A stretch of DNA of 7,272 nt, from NCBI GenBank assembly GCA_012267605.1, contig JAAXGF010000271.1, positions 1-7,272 on the forward strand. The letters are read 5' to 3'. This DNA comes from Alphaproteobacteria bacterium. Lineage in GTDB: Bacteria > Pseudomonadota > Alphaproteobacteria > JAAXGF01. Shown here in pieces: positions 1-6,768 of this stretch; positions within the stretch are counted from its first letter, which is position 1; every line of letters begins with the position of its first letter. A program made the translations under genes and the position numbers. The notes below the pieces were generated by a model. The model was not told the origin of the DNA, made no database searches, and saw nothing but the letters and a program-made list of their open reading frames with translations.

Positions 1-20
1 GATCAGACCTGGGCAGTTAC
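1..20. repeat. Left terminal inverted repeat, 20 bp
   Basis: The first 20 bases, GATCAGACCTGGGCAGTTAC, are the exact reverse complement of the last 20 bases of the window. Identity stops at base 21, with no convincing imperfect extension inward. The outermost bases are GATC. I see no other copy inside the window and no transposase or resolvase gene. It could be the end of a mobile unit, a primer or linker present at both ends, or a contig break at a repeated sequence; target-site duplications would lie outside the window and cannot be seen. Confidence 0.9.
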
Positions 21-187
21 CAATTTCTTATGAATTTTCGGAATCCCAGTGCTGAAGCCGGCGATTAACCTGGCCTTCAAGACAATGCCCGCGAACTAGG
101 ACATATCTTCCAATTAACCGACTGAATCTCATTCGCCAACTGCGATCATAGGGTCAGCAGCTGTTGTGCGCTGGATTCCGGTGTAAT
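21..187. other. Left edge: short gene-less leader, possible 3' tail of an upstream gene
   Basis: No gene can be called before the glycosyltransferase. One plus-strand frame is open from base 3 to a TAA at 66-68, giving about 21 codons that end in ...NPSAEAGD. This could be the C-terminus of a gene cut by the window edge, but it is too short to identify and includes the terminal repeat. From 69 to 187 all frames are closed or short. I see no convincing promoter, and the upstream part of a polysaccharide operon would be expected to lie to the left. Confidence 0.3.
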
Positions 188-1228
188 ATGAACGGTCAAA
201 TGGAATTGAAAATCTTTCTGGCGCTGGCATTGGTAGCGTTTAGCAGCGCTTGGCTGGGGACCCGCATGGTTTTGCGGATTCTTCGGCGCAGATCCATATT
301 GGACCATCCTAATCCCCGGTCCAACCACCGCATACCGACGCCACGGGGCGGCGGCCTCGCGCTGGTTCCCGTTGTATTGGGGTTGTGGCTCTATGTGTCA
401 ATTTTCGCTGGTTCGATCAGTGACACCTGGTTGGTAATTTTGGCGGCAGTAGCCATCGCGTTGGTATCATGGTGGGATGATCTCAAGAGCTTGTCCTTAA
501 CGCCACGGCTGATCGTCCAGTTTCTTGCGGTTGCGGCCTGTTGGGCCTATGCCGCTCCGGGCGGCCAAGTATTCCAAGGCCTCTTGCCTCCGTGGCTGGA
601 TGCCGCCGCTGCCGTCGTATTCTGGGTTTGGTTCATCAACCTGTTCAACTTCATGGATGGTATCGACGGCATCAGCGGTCAGGAAATCGCTTGGATTGGT
701 GCCGGCCTTTGCGTCGTGATCATTTTAGGAGGCGCCGTAACCGGTCTAAGGGATTACGTCAGTCCTGCACTGGCAATTGTGCTGGCGGCCGCGAGCTTGG
801 GTTTCTTGCCGTGGAATTGGCCCCCAGCCCGGATATTCCTGGGCGACGTGGGGAGCGTTACGCTCGGCTTTCTTGCCGGATGGCTGTTGCTCAACGCGGC
901 GACCGAAGGATATTGGGTGACGGCCATTCTCCTTCCCCTGTTTTATCTCGGTGACGCGACGCTAACCTTAGGGCGTCGGATACTTCGTGGTGAACGATTT
1001 TGGCAAGCACACAAGGAGCATCATTACCAAGTTGCGGTCTCTCGCGGGGCAAGCCATGCTGCAGTCGTGAGGGTAATTTCGGCGACCAATTGGGTGCTAT
1101 TCGCCTGTGCCGTCTTGAGCTTGGTCGGGGGCGTTGCGGTCCCCGCCGCCATTGCCATTGGCGCGCTTACGGTGGCGATCGTACTGGCGCGATTCCGCGG
1201 GGCAGAACCGATTACCGTAAAGTCATGA
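188..1228 (+). CDS. WecA/WbpL-type undecaprenyl-phosphate sugar-1-phosphate transferase (glycosyltransferase family 4)
   Basis: An integral membrane enzyme that moves a sugar-1-phosphate from a UDP-sugar to undecaprenyl phosphate, the first lipid-linked step of O-antigen or other surface polysaccharide synthesis. The 346-residue product is hydrophobic throughout, with roughly ten membrane segments. Family motifs occur in the expected order: PNPRSNHRIPTPRGGG near the N-terminus, the Asp pair in WWDDL (D97, D98), NLFNFMDGIDG (151-161), FLGDVGS around D220, and a late HKEHH motif (275-279) matching the cytoplasmic His motif of the family. Length is normal. The frame is open from a TTG at 164, but I prefer ATG at 188, just before the first membrane segment; ATG 200 is also possible and none has a strong Shine-Dalgarno. 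Its stop overlaps the next start (ATGA), so the two are probably translationally coupled. The pairing with a WbpM-type dehydratase suggests a WbpL-like substrate (FucNAc or QuiNAc); the exact sugar cannot be read from sequence. Confidence 0.93.
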   Translation: MNGQMELKIFLALALVAFSSAWLGTRMVLRILRRRSILDHPNPRSNHRIPTPRGGGLALVPVVLGLWLYVSIFAGSISDTWLVILAAVAIALVSWWDDLKSLSLTPRLIVQFLAVAACWAYAAPGGQVFQGLLPPWLDAAAAVVFWVWFINLFNFMDGIDGISGQEIAWIGAGLCVVIILGGAVTGLRDYVSPALAIVLAAASLGFLPWNWPPARIFLGDVGSVTLGFLAGWLLLNAATEGYWVTAILLPLFYLGDATLTLGRRILRGERFWQAHKEHHYQVAVSRGASHAAVVRVISATNWVLFACAVLSLVGGVAVPAAIAIGALTVAIVLARFRGAEPITVKS

Positions 1229-3147
1229 CGGGCAACAGATTCAAGCGGCCGATTTTCGTCGCTATCCACGACGTGCTGGTCGCCGGCCTATCGTTCGTGC
1301 TGTCGCTTTATTTGCGCCTTGGCGACGATCTGTGGGTCCAGGCCTCAAGTTACCTTGTTGTCGGAACACTTATCTTCGCCGCGGTATGCGGCGCGGTCTT
1401 TTGGGGAATGCGTCTTTACCGAGGACTTTGGCGATACGCGTCGCTTGCTGATCTCATGACATTAGTGAAGGGCGCGACACTGGCGATCCTCATCTTCGTC
1501 CCGATTCTTTTCATGGTCACGCGGCTTGAACTCTTCCCTCGCTCAGCCCTGTTCATCAACTGGTTTGTCTTGATCATCATGGTGGGTGCACCCCGCTGTC
1601 TCTACCGTATCATCAAGGATGGAACCCTCAGCGGACGGCCTGAAGCGGTCGCTAGGAATGGTATCCCGGTGCTGTTGGTTGGGGCAGGGGACGCGGCTGA
1701 TCTCTTCATTCGTGAATTGAGTCGCGACGGGGCTTCGGCAAACTACCGTATTGTGGGCCTGGTCGACGATCACGCCAAATACGCCGGCACCGAGATCCAC
1801 GGGGTCCCCGTGTTGGGCACGACCGCTGATATCAAGTCAGCGATTGAAAAGTTGGCGCGTCGCCAAATGCGGCCGCGGCGGCTAATAATCACTGATCCAA
1901 GAATTCGCGGGGAAGCTGTTCGTCGCCTTTTGGACACGGCGGACGCCTTGGGACTCACCGTTGCCCGCTTGCCCAAACTCACCGATTTTAAAAGAGGTGA
2001 GGATGGGCCAATAGAGGCCAGACCGATTGCTATCGCCGATTTGTTGGGGCGCCCGCAAACATTGCTCGACCGCGAAGGCATGCGTGGGCTCATAGGTGGG
2101 AGGCGCGTCATGATCACCGGTGCCGGAGGTACCATCGGCGGCGAATTGGCGCGACAGGTCGCGGGGTTCGGCCCGGCTCACCTTAGCCTATTAGATAACG
2201 CTGAGCTTAATTTATACGAAATCGATATGGCCTTGGCGGAGCGTTGGCCCGGCATCTCGCGTAAGCCGATATTAGCGGATGTACGCGATCGCTCCCGCGT
2301 CGACATGATTCTGGGCGAGGAGCACCCCAACCTGGTGTTCCACGCCGCGGCGTTCAAGCACGTACCCATGGTGGAAACCAATCCGAACGAGGGGGTCATG
2401 ACAAATGTCGTCGGTACGCGGAATGTCGCTGATGCTTGCCGTGCCGCCGGTATCGAAGCGATGGTGTTGATCTCCACAGACAAGGCGGTGAATCCGACAA
2501 GCGTCATGGGCGCTACCAAGCACATCGCCGAGGCCTATTGCCAGGCATTGGGGCGCGCTGTTCTCAATGACGCGGGCAGCCGATTTATCACAGTTCGATT
2601 CGGCAATGTGCTGGGTTCAACCGGCTCGGTGGTGCCACTTTTTAAACGTCAAATTGAATCCGGCGGACCGGTTACTGTGACCCATCCTGAAATGAGTCGC
2701 TACTTTATGACCGTCCGTGAAGCGGTTGAACTGGTTCTCCAGGCATCAGTTCTCGGCGTGGAACCAAGCCGCGAGGGTGGCGAAATCTATGTCCTGGACA
2801 TGGGCGAACCAATCCGAATCCAAGATCTTGCTCGCAAAATGATACGGCTAGCTGGTCTGCACCCAGATAGCGATATCAAAATTGTATTCACTGGGGTACG
2901 TCTCGGTGAAAAGCTGCGCGAAGCGCTCTTTCACTCCGGTGAGAAACGCGTGCATACCGAGCGAGAGGGCATTCGTCTTGCCGATTCACGTCCGGCAAAT
3001 CTTGGCGAACTTAATCCGTTTATTGATGATCTGGCGCAAGCCGCCGCCGATGGCCGCACAAGCGATACCCTAGCGCTCATCGGACGCATGGTCCCCGAAT
3101 TCGAGAATCAAGGAGAAAGCGAACGGAATTTGGGCGTCGGGGGTTAA
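1225..3147 (+). CDS. WbpM/CapD/PglF-family membrane-bound NDP-sugar 4,6-dehydratase
   Basis: Converts a UDP-HexNAc (UDP-GlcNAc in characterised WbpM and PglF) to its 4-keto-6-deoxy form, the precursor of sugars such as QuiNAc, FucNAc or bacillosamine. The 640-residue length fits the full-length class. Residues about 10-130 hold about four membrane segments. A first Rossmann-like domain follows, with GIPVLLVGAGDAAD (glycines at 153 and 155). The C-terminal SDR dehydratase domain has the NAD motif GAGGTIG (299-305), AAAFKHVPMVE, and STDKAVNPTSVMGATK, where Thr418-Asp419-Lys420 and Met428-x3-Lys432 replace the usual Tyr-x3-Lys, as is typical of this family. The conserved tail GEKLREALF is present. 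The frame is open further upstream, but that stretch lies inside the glycosyltransferase gene in another frame. ATG 1225, overlapping its TGA, is the natural start. No truncation or missing key residue is seen. Confidence 0.95.
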   Translation: MTGNRFKRPIFVAIHDVLVAGLSFVLSLYLRLGDDLWVQASSYLVVGTLIFAAVCGAVFWGMRLYRGLWRYASLADLMTLVKGATLAILIFVPILFMVTRLELFPRSALFINWFVLIIMVGAPRCLYRIIKDGTLSGRPEAVARNGIPVLLVGAGDAADLFIRELSRDGASANYRIVGLVDDHAKYAGTEIHGVPVLGTTADIKSAIEKLARRQMRPRRLIITDPRIRGEAVRRLLDTADALGLTVARLPKLTDFKRGEDGPIEARPIAIADLLGRPQTLLDREGMRGLIGGRRVMITGAGGTIGGELARQVAGFGPAHLSLLDNAELNLYEIDMALAERWPGISRKPILADVRDRSRVDMILGEEHPNLVFHAAAFKHVPMVETNPNEGVMTNVVGTRNVADACRAAGIEAMVLISTDKAVNPTSVMGATKHIAEAYCQALGRAVLNDAGSRFITVRFGNVLGSTGSVVPLFKRQIESGGPVTVTHPEMSRYFMTVREAVELVLQASVLGVEPSREGGEIYVLDMGEPIRIQDLARKMIRLAGLHPDSDIKIVFTGVRLGEKLREALFHSGEKRVHTEREGIRLADSRPANLGELNPFIDDLAQAAADGRTSDTLALIGRMVPEFENQGESERNLGVGG

Positions 3148-3203
3148 ACGCAACCATCTTTTATCTTCCCACTCGGGGAGCGTTCAAACAGTCGGGTCTG
3201 CTT

Positions 3204-4001
3204 TCAATTTCCGATCATGTCTCCGATCGCGTCGCCGAAATCGCCAGCCTTTTCTTTCACCATATCGGTTGCGTCATCTGCAGTGTCGGAAACCGAGTCG
3301 ACGACGTCGGACGCGGCATCTTTCACCGCACCGACCGCGGAATCTAGATCGAGGTCAAGGTCTGCGACCGCTGCGCTCGCTGCGTCACCGATAGCGCTGA
3401 TCATCTTATCCACCAATTCTCCGGGGGTTGCGCCTCCGCCCTTGCCGATGTCGGCCAGGTGAATATCGGGAATGGAGGTATCGAAGGTCTTACCCTCGAA
3501 TATGGTAGCGCTTACTTTGACCTCGCCACCCCGAATATAGATGTTTTCGACGATGACCTTAGGCCCTTCTCCACCGGTCGATTCTCCACCACTCTGCTGG
3601 GCCATAAAGGCGTCGACGTTCGACTGGATGGCGGCGACATTGCTTCCGTCGGAACCATATTCATAAGTAATTTGAGGGCGGGTAATGACGATTTCCCGAA
3701 TAACGATGGTGTCCTCAGTCAACGAAGATGTATCTAGGCCGACCTTGATCTGACCCAAGCTGAACGCGTTGTCAGTCTCGAAGCCTGCCGGATTTCCCAC
3801 CATCAGTCCGCTAAGGGCACCTTCGCCCGAAACTGGGTCGATGCTCGCCCCATCAAGACTTACCTGAACACGCGTAACGTCACTACCGTATTTTTCCACT
3901 GCGGCTTCGATGATCGAATCCAGGTTTGACCAAGTAACGATCACGAAAATGACGATGATGCCGACTAGTGCGGCGGCACCGATCAAGATCCAGCGTAACA
4001 T
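3204..4001 (-). CDS. AsmA-like/DUF748-type membrane-anchored envelope protein
   Basis: A 265-residue protein with one N-terminal membrane segment (about residues 4-23, ILIGAAALVGIIVIFVIV), then an AsmA-like extracytoplasmic region. The stretch with VSLDGASIDPVSGEGALSGLMVGNPAGF (about 47-74), followed by IKVGLDTSSL and IVIREIVITRPQITYEY, is the repeating beta pattern of AsmA/DUF748 proteins, which are thought to shape the outer membrane or act in lipid transport. From about residue 195 the sequence turns into an acidic, Ala/Asp/Val-rich low-complexity tail (DAASDVVDSVSDTADD and similar) likely to form amphipathic helix. The start is firm: AGGAG lies 9 bases before the ATG. It lies 35 bases downstream of the DUF4197 gene, so the two probably form an operon. 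The cellular role is unknown; the assignment rests on the sequence pattern only. Confidence 0.75.
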   Translation of the reverse strand: MLRWILIGAAALVGIIVIFVIVTWSNLDSIIEAAVEKYGSDVTRVQVSLDGASIDPVSGEGALSGLMVGNPAGFETDNAFSLGQIKVGLDTSSLTEDTIVIREIVITRPQITYEYGSDGSNVAAIQSNVDAFMAQQSGGESTGGEGPKVIVENIYIRGGEVKVSATIFEGKTFDTSIPDIHLADIGKGGGATPGELVDKMISAIGDAASAAVADLDLDLDSAVGAVKDAASDVVDSVSDTADDATDMVKEKAGDFGDAIGDMIGN

Positions 4002-4036
4002 GGTTTGGTTCTCCTATAATTAGACGAACGTTGAAG

Positions 4037-4762
4037 TTACGGCCCGCGACCAAATAGCCGCTTGAGTCGGTCGGTCGTGCGCTTCTCCGCGTTGTCTCGG
4101 ATGGCTCCCTCTTCGCGCCCGAGCAAGAGAAACACGCCAGCAATACTCTTGTCGACCGTATGGGATGTAATGTCTGCGTGGACGTCTGGCACCCAAGGCA
4201 GGTTGCTGTACTCAGTCATCATCACTTGGTACGCCTTGATCGCCCCGGACTCTTTCAAACTGTCATCCATGGCGGGATGTATGGACGCGGCCAGGGATCG
4301 TTCCATCGTCGCCCGGAGATGCCGTGTCAATGCGTCCTTGGGGCCATCATACAAGGATTGCGCGTCGCTTAGCGGGATTTCCGCGATAGCATTCTCGAAC
4401 TGTTCTCCCATTTGGGGGGCGGCAAGCTCGGCTGCGCGGTTCAGCTTGAGTTCGACGTCTTCGACCAGACGCCCCATGCCTAGGCGAAACAGGGCGGCGT
4501 GAACATAGCCAAGATCCTTTGGCAGGGGGATGTGCACATCCGGATTGGAATTGTAGCCATTCCGTCGTTCCAGACGGTGGATCACCGATTTGGCGGCGAT
4601 GCGCAAGACCTCCCTTAGGCCAGAGTCGAGATCGCCGGGGGTGGAAATCGGTTCGGTGTCCGCCGATTCGGATTCCCCAGGATCTGCGGCATACGACGGA
4701 TTCAATACCAACAGCGCGACGGTCAAGATTACCAGCAGATACTGGCACAAGCGGCTAACCAA
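4037..4762 (-). CDS. Secreted DUF4197 family protein
   Basis: A 241-residue protein with a typical Sec signal peptide: a hydrophobic stretch QYLLVILTVALLVL ends at PSYA, with predicted cleavage after Ala25. The mature part, from about residue 45, follows the DUF4197 pattern: GLREVLRIAAKSVIHRLER, a PDVHIPLPKDL segment, LGMGRLVEDVELKLNRAAE, a central GPKDALTRHLR, and a C-terminal RTTDRLKRLFG. DUF4197 proteins are widespread exported proteins of proteobacteria with no established biochemical function. No ATG is available at the N-terminus; the best start is a TTG at 4762, preceded by a GGAGGG run about 4 bases upstream. The gene is followed after 35 bases by the AsmA-like gene on the same strand, suggesting a joint envelope function. 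No defects are seen. Confidence 0.85.
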   Translation of the reverse strand: MVSRLCQYLLVILTVALLVLNPSYAADPGESESADTEPISTPGDLDSGLREVLRIAAKSVIHRLERRNGYNSNPDVHIPLPKDLGYVHAALFRLGMGRLVEDVELKLNRAAELAAPQMGEQFENAIAEIPLSDAQSLYDGPKDALTRHLRATMERSLAASIHPAMDDSLKESGAIKAYQVMMTEYSNLPWVPDVHADITSHTVDKSIAGVFLLLGREEGAIRDNAEKRTTDRLKRLFGRGP

Positions 4763-4935
4763 GTACCCTCCCTCGTATTGGGTCCGACGACCTATTTGCG
4801 GCCAATATAGCCATAAGGACGTCTATTGGGGATGGAATTCGGGTCCCGGCCGAATGTTAAAGGATTTCGCAGAATTGAGTGGGCGAGGGCTACCGGAATT
4901 TTACTGTGGAATGACTTTCGCGAATGGCGGTTTGC
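4763..4935 (-). promoter_or_regulatory. Intergenic spacer that should carry the promoter of the DUF4197-AsmA pair
   Basis: This 173-base gap separates the end of the ribbon-helix-helix gene from the DUF4197 start on the same strand. It holds no ORF of note. Small palindromes are present (TTCGCGAA, and GGGTCCC next to CGGCCG) but no hairpin plus T-run that would make a clear terminator, and no convincing -35/-10 pair. Promoter function is inferred from position; the lower-GC end nearest 4800-4870 is the likeliest place. Confidence 0.3.
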
Positions 4936-5577
4936 TCAAGTCTGGTCTTTTAAATAGTCGATAATCGCAGCCTCAACGATGCACTGGTATGTGAGATCAC
5001 CACGGTTCGCTATCTCCTTAACTCGCTCAAAGTATTTGCGGTTCAGGCGAACCGTAAGCTTCTTGCGCTTAATCCGCTTGGATTGCGGCGGTACCGATTG
5101 ACTTGGCGTTTTCGATGTTTCCCGAGCCCGGGATGAGACCAGATACTTTCCGACATCGATTCGAACGGAGGCCTCCGAGGGGGGAGTCTGCGCTTGTAGG
5201 GCAGACGCAGGCGGTGAGGGGGCAGCTGCCTTGTGCCGCACAATTAATGCAGATAGCCGCGAAGCACCTTGCGATGGACAGGTCGCGGCGGGTGTCTCAG
5301 CCGAAGACTGGCCGTAAGCGAGGCCTTCCTTGGGCGTATAGTGACGCCGGTCGGGCCCAGACCAGTCTGTTGTTTCGTTCGTTTTCGGTTCCGATGCTCC
5401 GGAGCCCGTCTACTCTTCCGCCGGGCCGCGGTTGCCTGACCGACGCTCGGGTTTCCCCTGTAGCTGCCTAAGACTTACGTACGCGACAGAGGGTGACGGC
5501 ACCGCATCACCTTTTCGTGCGAAAAGCGAACTAATCAAGGCGGCTGCTGGGTTGGTTGCGGTCATTGTCAATCGCAT
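4936..5577 (-). pseudogene. ParG-like partition partner with C-terminal ribbon-helix-helix domain, interrupted by an amber codon
   Basis: One reading frame runs from ATG 5577 to TGA 4936 (213 codons) and is broken only by TAG at 5412-5410 (codon 56). The start lies 7 bases after the parA stop, as in an operon. The last ~44 residues, with KLTVRLNRKYFERVKEIA then DLTYQCIVEAAIIDYL, are a ribbon-helix-helix DNA-binding domain as in ParG, the partner of ParF-type ATPases. The first part (MRLTMTATNPAAALISSLF...) and the middle are Pro/Ser/Arg-rich and probably disordered. A PERR motif at 43-46 and PDRR at 75-78 flank the amber, and both echo motifs in the ParA tail, supporting one original gene. 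GTG 5241 could give a 101-residue RHH-only product, but it lacks a Shine-Dalgarno. ParG itself is much shorter (about 76 residues). The lesion may be decay, suppression or sequence error. In the intact state it would bind a centromere/operator and stimulate ParA. Confidence 0.7.
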
Positions 5578-5584
5578 TCGCACT

Positions 5585-6656
5585 CTAATCTGGGGGCGCT
5601 ACTGTTCGTTTACCGAATACTGGTCCCGTGTTCGCAACCCGGCGGTCCGGCTCCTCGTACGGCAACTGGTTGTTGCGTCGTTCAGGCCCCTGGTATTGCG
5701 CTTTACTCGGCTCGAGCTTGCTTAGACGTGTGGAAACGTATTCCCAAAGTCCTGCAATCTCAGCCGCAGACCGCGATCCCCCATCAATCTCCATGACAGT
5801 CCGGCCGTCGATCATGCTGGTCGCAAAATCGACTCGTTGATGCACCGTAACTGGCGCAACCGTGCCATGTTGCGAAAGTGCGATCGCTGCTTCGCTGGTG
5901 ATGCGCGCCCGGCTGGTGGCCGCGTTTACCGCGAAAATAAGAGGCTTATTCTGGTCTTCAATAATATCGACAGTCGCCCCAACCGCTCGTAAGTCGTGGG
6001 GACTGGGACGCGTCGGGATAATAACCAGGTCGCTATGGCCGACAACCTCTCTGATCGTGTCGGTAACGGCGGGCGGCGTATCGACGAACACAAGCTTGAT
6101 CCCCTGTCCGCGCAGAGTGTTGAGGTCTTCCGCTAACCTCACGAACTGAGTTTTGACGAACAACGGTGTATCGATTTTTCGCGCGTTCCACCATTCTGCA
6201 AGGCTACCTTGAGGGTCCGTATCGATAAGCGTTGACCGGTCCCTCGCCCGCGAGCTCGGCCTGCACGGCAAGCTGGCCGCATAAAGTTGTTTTGCCAGCG
6301 CCTCCTTTCTGCGAGGCGAAAACAATTACGCGCATGGGGCTGGTACCCGGAGTGGTCGCTGGCTGCGTTGTGGGAGACACCATATCCGCAGTGAGTTCCG
6401 CGACCTCGGGTTCGGCTGGTGTCGGCGGCGGCTGCTCCCAAAGCTTTTCGCTCACTTCCAGAACGGAAAATTGTCCGTCGTTGAACGCCTGATGTCCGTA
6501 CGCCTCGGCGCTAATCTGGGTATTGAAGAATTGTACGATCCTCCCGTCTCGCATCAGAGCGAAGCTCCCGGCATGGGTCTTTATCAGTTCCGGAAGGACT
6601 TCCCTAAAAACCGCGTAGTTCCGTTCGTCAGTGGCGTTTGCCGATTCACTTTCCAT
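5585..6656 (-). pseudogene. ParF-type ParA ATPase with fused N-terminal small domain, frameshifted
   Basis: Deviant-Walker ATPase of the ParA/MinD superfamily, closest in pattern to ParF (type Ib partition). From ATG 6656, residues 1-75 form a small domain (PELIKTHAGSFALMRDGRIVQFF, reminiscent of DUF5678-like proteins; tentative). A Pro/Thr-rich linker follows, then ParA from residue 108 (MRVIVFASQKGGAGKTTL, Walker A). After GEGPV the frame breaks: one extra A at 6232-6233 sends the 0 frame to a stop at 6204. Dropping it restores GPV-TLIDTDPQGSLAEWW, then the Walker B VFVDTPP, IIPTRPSPHDLRAVGA, and the ParF-like end QRVDFATSMIDGRTV. The repaired product is about 356 residues; its tail carries GPERR and PDRR motifs. 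The Walker ATG 6335 lacks a Shine-Dalgarno, so the fusion looks genuine. Two starts are possible (6686 and 6656), each with GAGGAGG 9 bases upstream. It would have positioned DNA or another cargo with the downstream RHH partner. Confidence 0.8.
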
Positions 6657-6711
6657 TACATTTACCCTCCTCGGCCCCCTTTCCATTACCTTTGTCCTCC
6701 TCAGCAGCCAT
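6646..6711 (-). CDS. Possible 21-residue leader peptide overlapping the parA start
   Basis: On the minus strand, ATG 6711 opens a 22-codon ORF (MAAEEDKGNGKG then AEEGKCNGK) that ends in TGA at 6648-6646, inside the first codons of parA counted from ATG 6656 but in a different frame. The peptide is highly charged and consists of two near-copies of AEE-x-K-x-NGK, because it is written over the 30-base repeat. Its own upstream sequence (CTGGAAAA) is only a weak Shine-Dalgarno. It could couple translation into parA, or be a by-product of the duplicated ribosome-binding module. I have no homology support. Confidence 0.25.
   Translation of the reverse strand: MAAEEDKGNGKGAEEGKCNGK
6649..6702 (-). 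repeat. Tandem duplication of a Shine-Dalgarno/start module, 30-base period
   Basis: Read on the minus strand, GAGGAGG-N8-AATGGAAAG occurs twice with a 30-base period (6702-6679 and 6672-6649), 21 of 24 bases matching. Each copy has a near-ideal Shine-Dalgarno 9 bases before an ATG (6686 and 6656), and the two ATGs are in the same frame, so parA has two equally good starts 10 codons apart. The repeat could instead, or also, serve as operator half-sites for the ribbon-helix-helix partner, since such proteins bind short tandem direct repeats; that is inference. Confidence 0.7.
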
Positions 6712-6740
6712 TTTTCCAGAGTAACGTCGAATTGTTTCCT

Positions 6741-6768
6741 ATAATACCCAAAACTGCGAGATTTGAAA
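6741..6768 (-). promoter_or_regulatory. Likely promoter of the partition operon
   Basis: On the minus strand, TTTCAA (6768-6763) and TATTAT (6746-6741) are separated by 16 bases, a reasonable sigma-70-like pair 85 bases before the preferred parA start. It sits in the most AT-rich stretch of the right half. The same bases also contain a perfect TATAAT on the plus strand (6740-6745), but no plus-strand -35 or nearby gene fits it. Confidence 0.45.

Noticed and set aside
1000..1224. Upstream extension of the dehydratase ORF
   Set aside because: It overlaps the glycosyltransferase in another frame; ATG 1225 with the ATGA overlap and the usual family N-terminus is the better start.
3165..3180. Hairpin CTTCCC-ACTC-GGGGAG between the convergent genes, as a terminator
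   Set aside because: Only 6 base pairs with a G-T pair and no T-run on either side; position is suitable but the structure is weak.
5103..5725. Two overlapping plus-strand ORFs (5103-5471, 5432-5725)
   Set aside because: They lie opposite the parA tail and the RHH partner; once the partner is read through its amber codon the whole stretch is explained on the minus strand.
5412..6233. Programmed recoding (frameshift in parA plus amber read-through in the partner) as a designed system
   Set aside because: No known slippery site, stop-context or structure supports it, and TAG is the normal stop of parA; mutation or sequence error is simpler.
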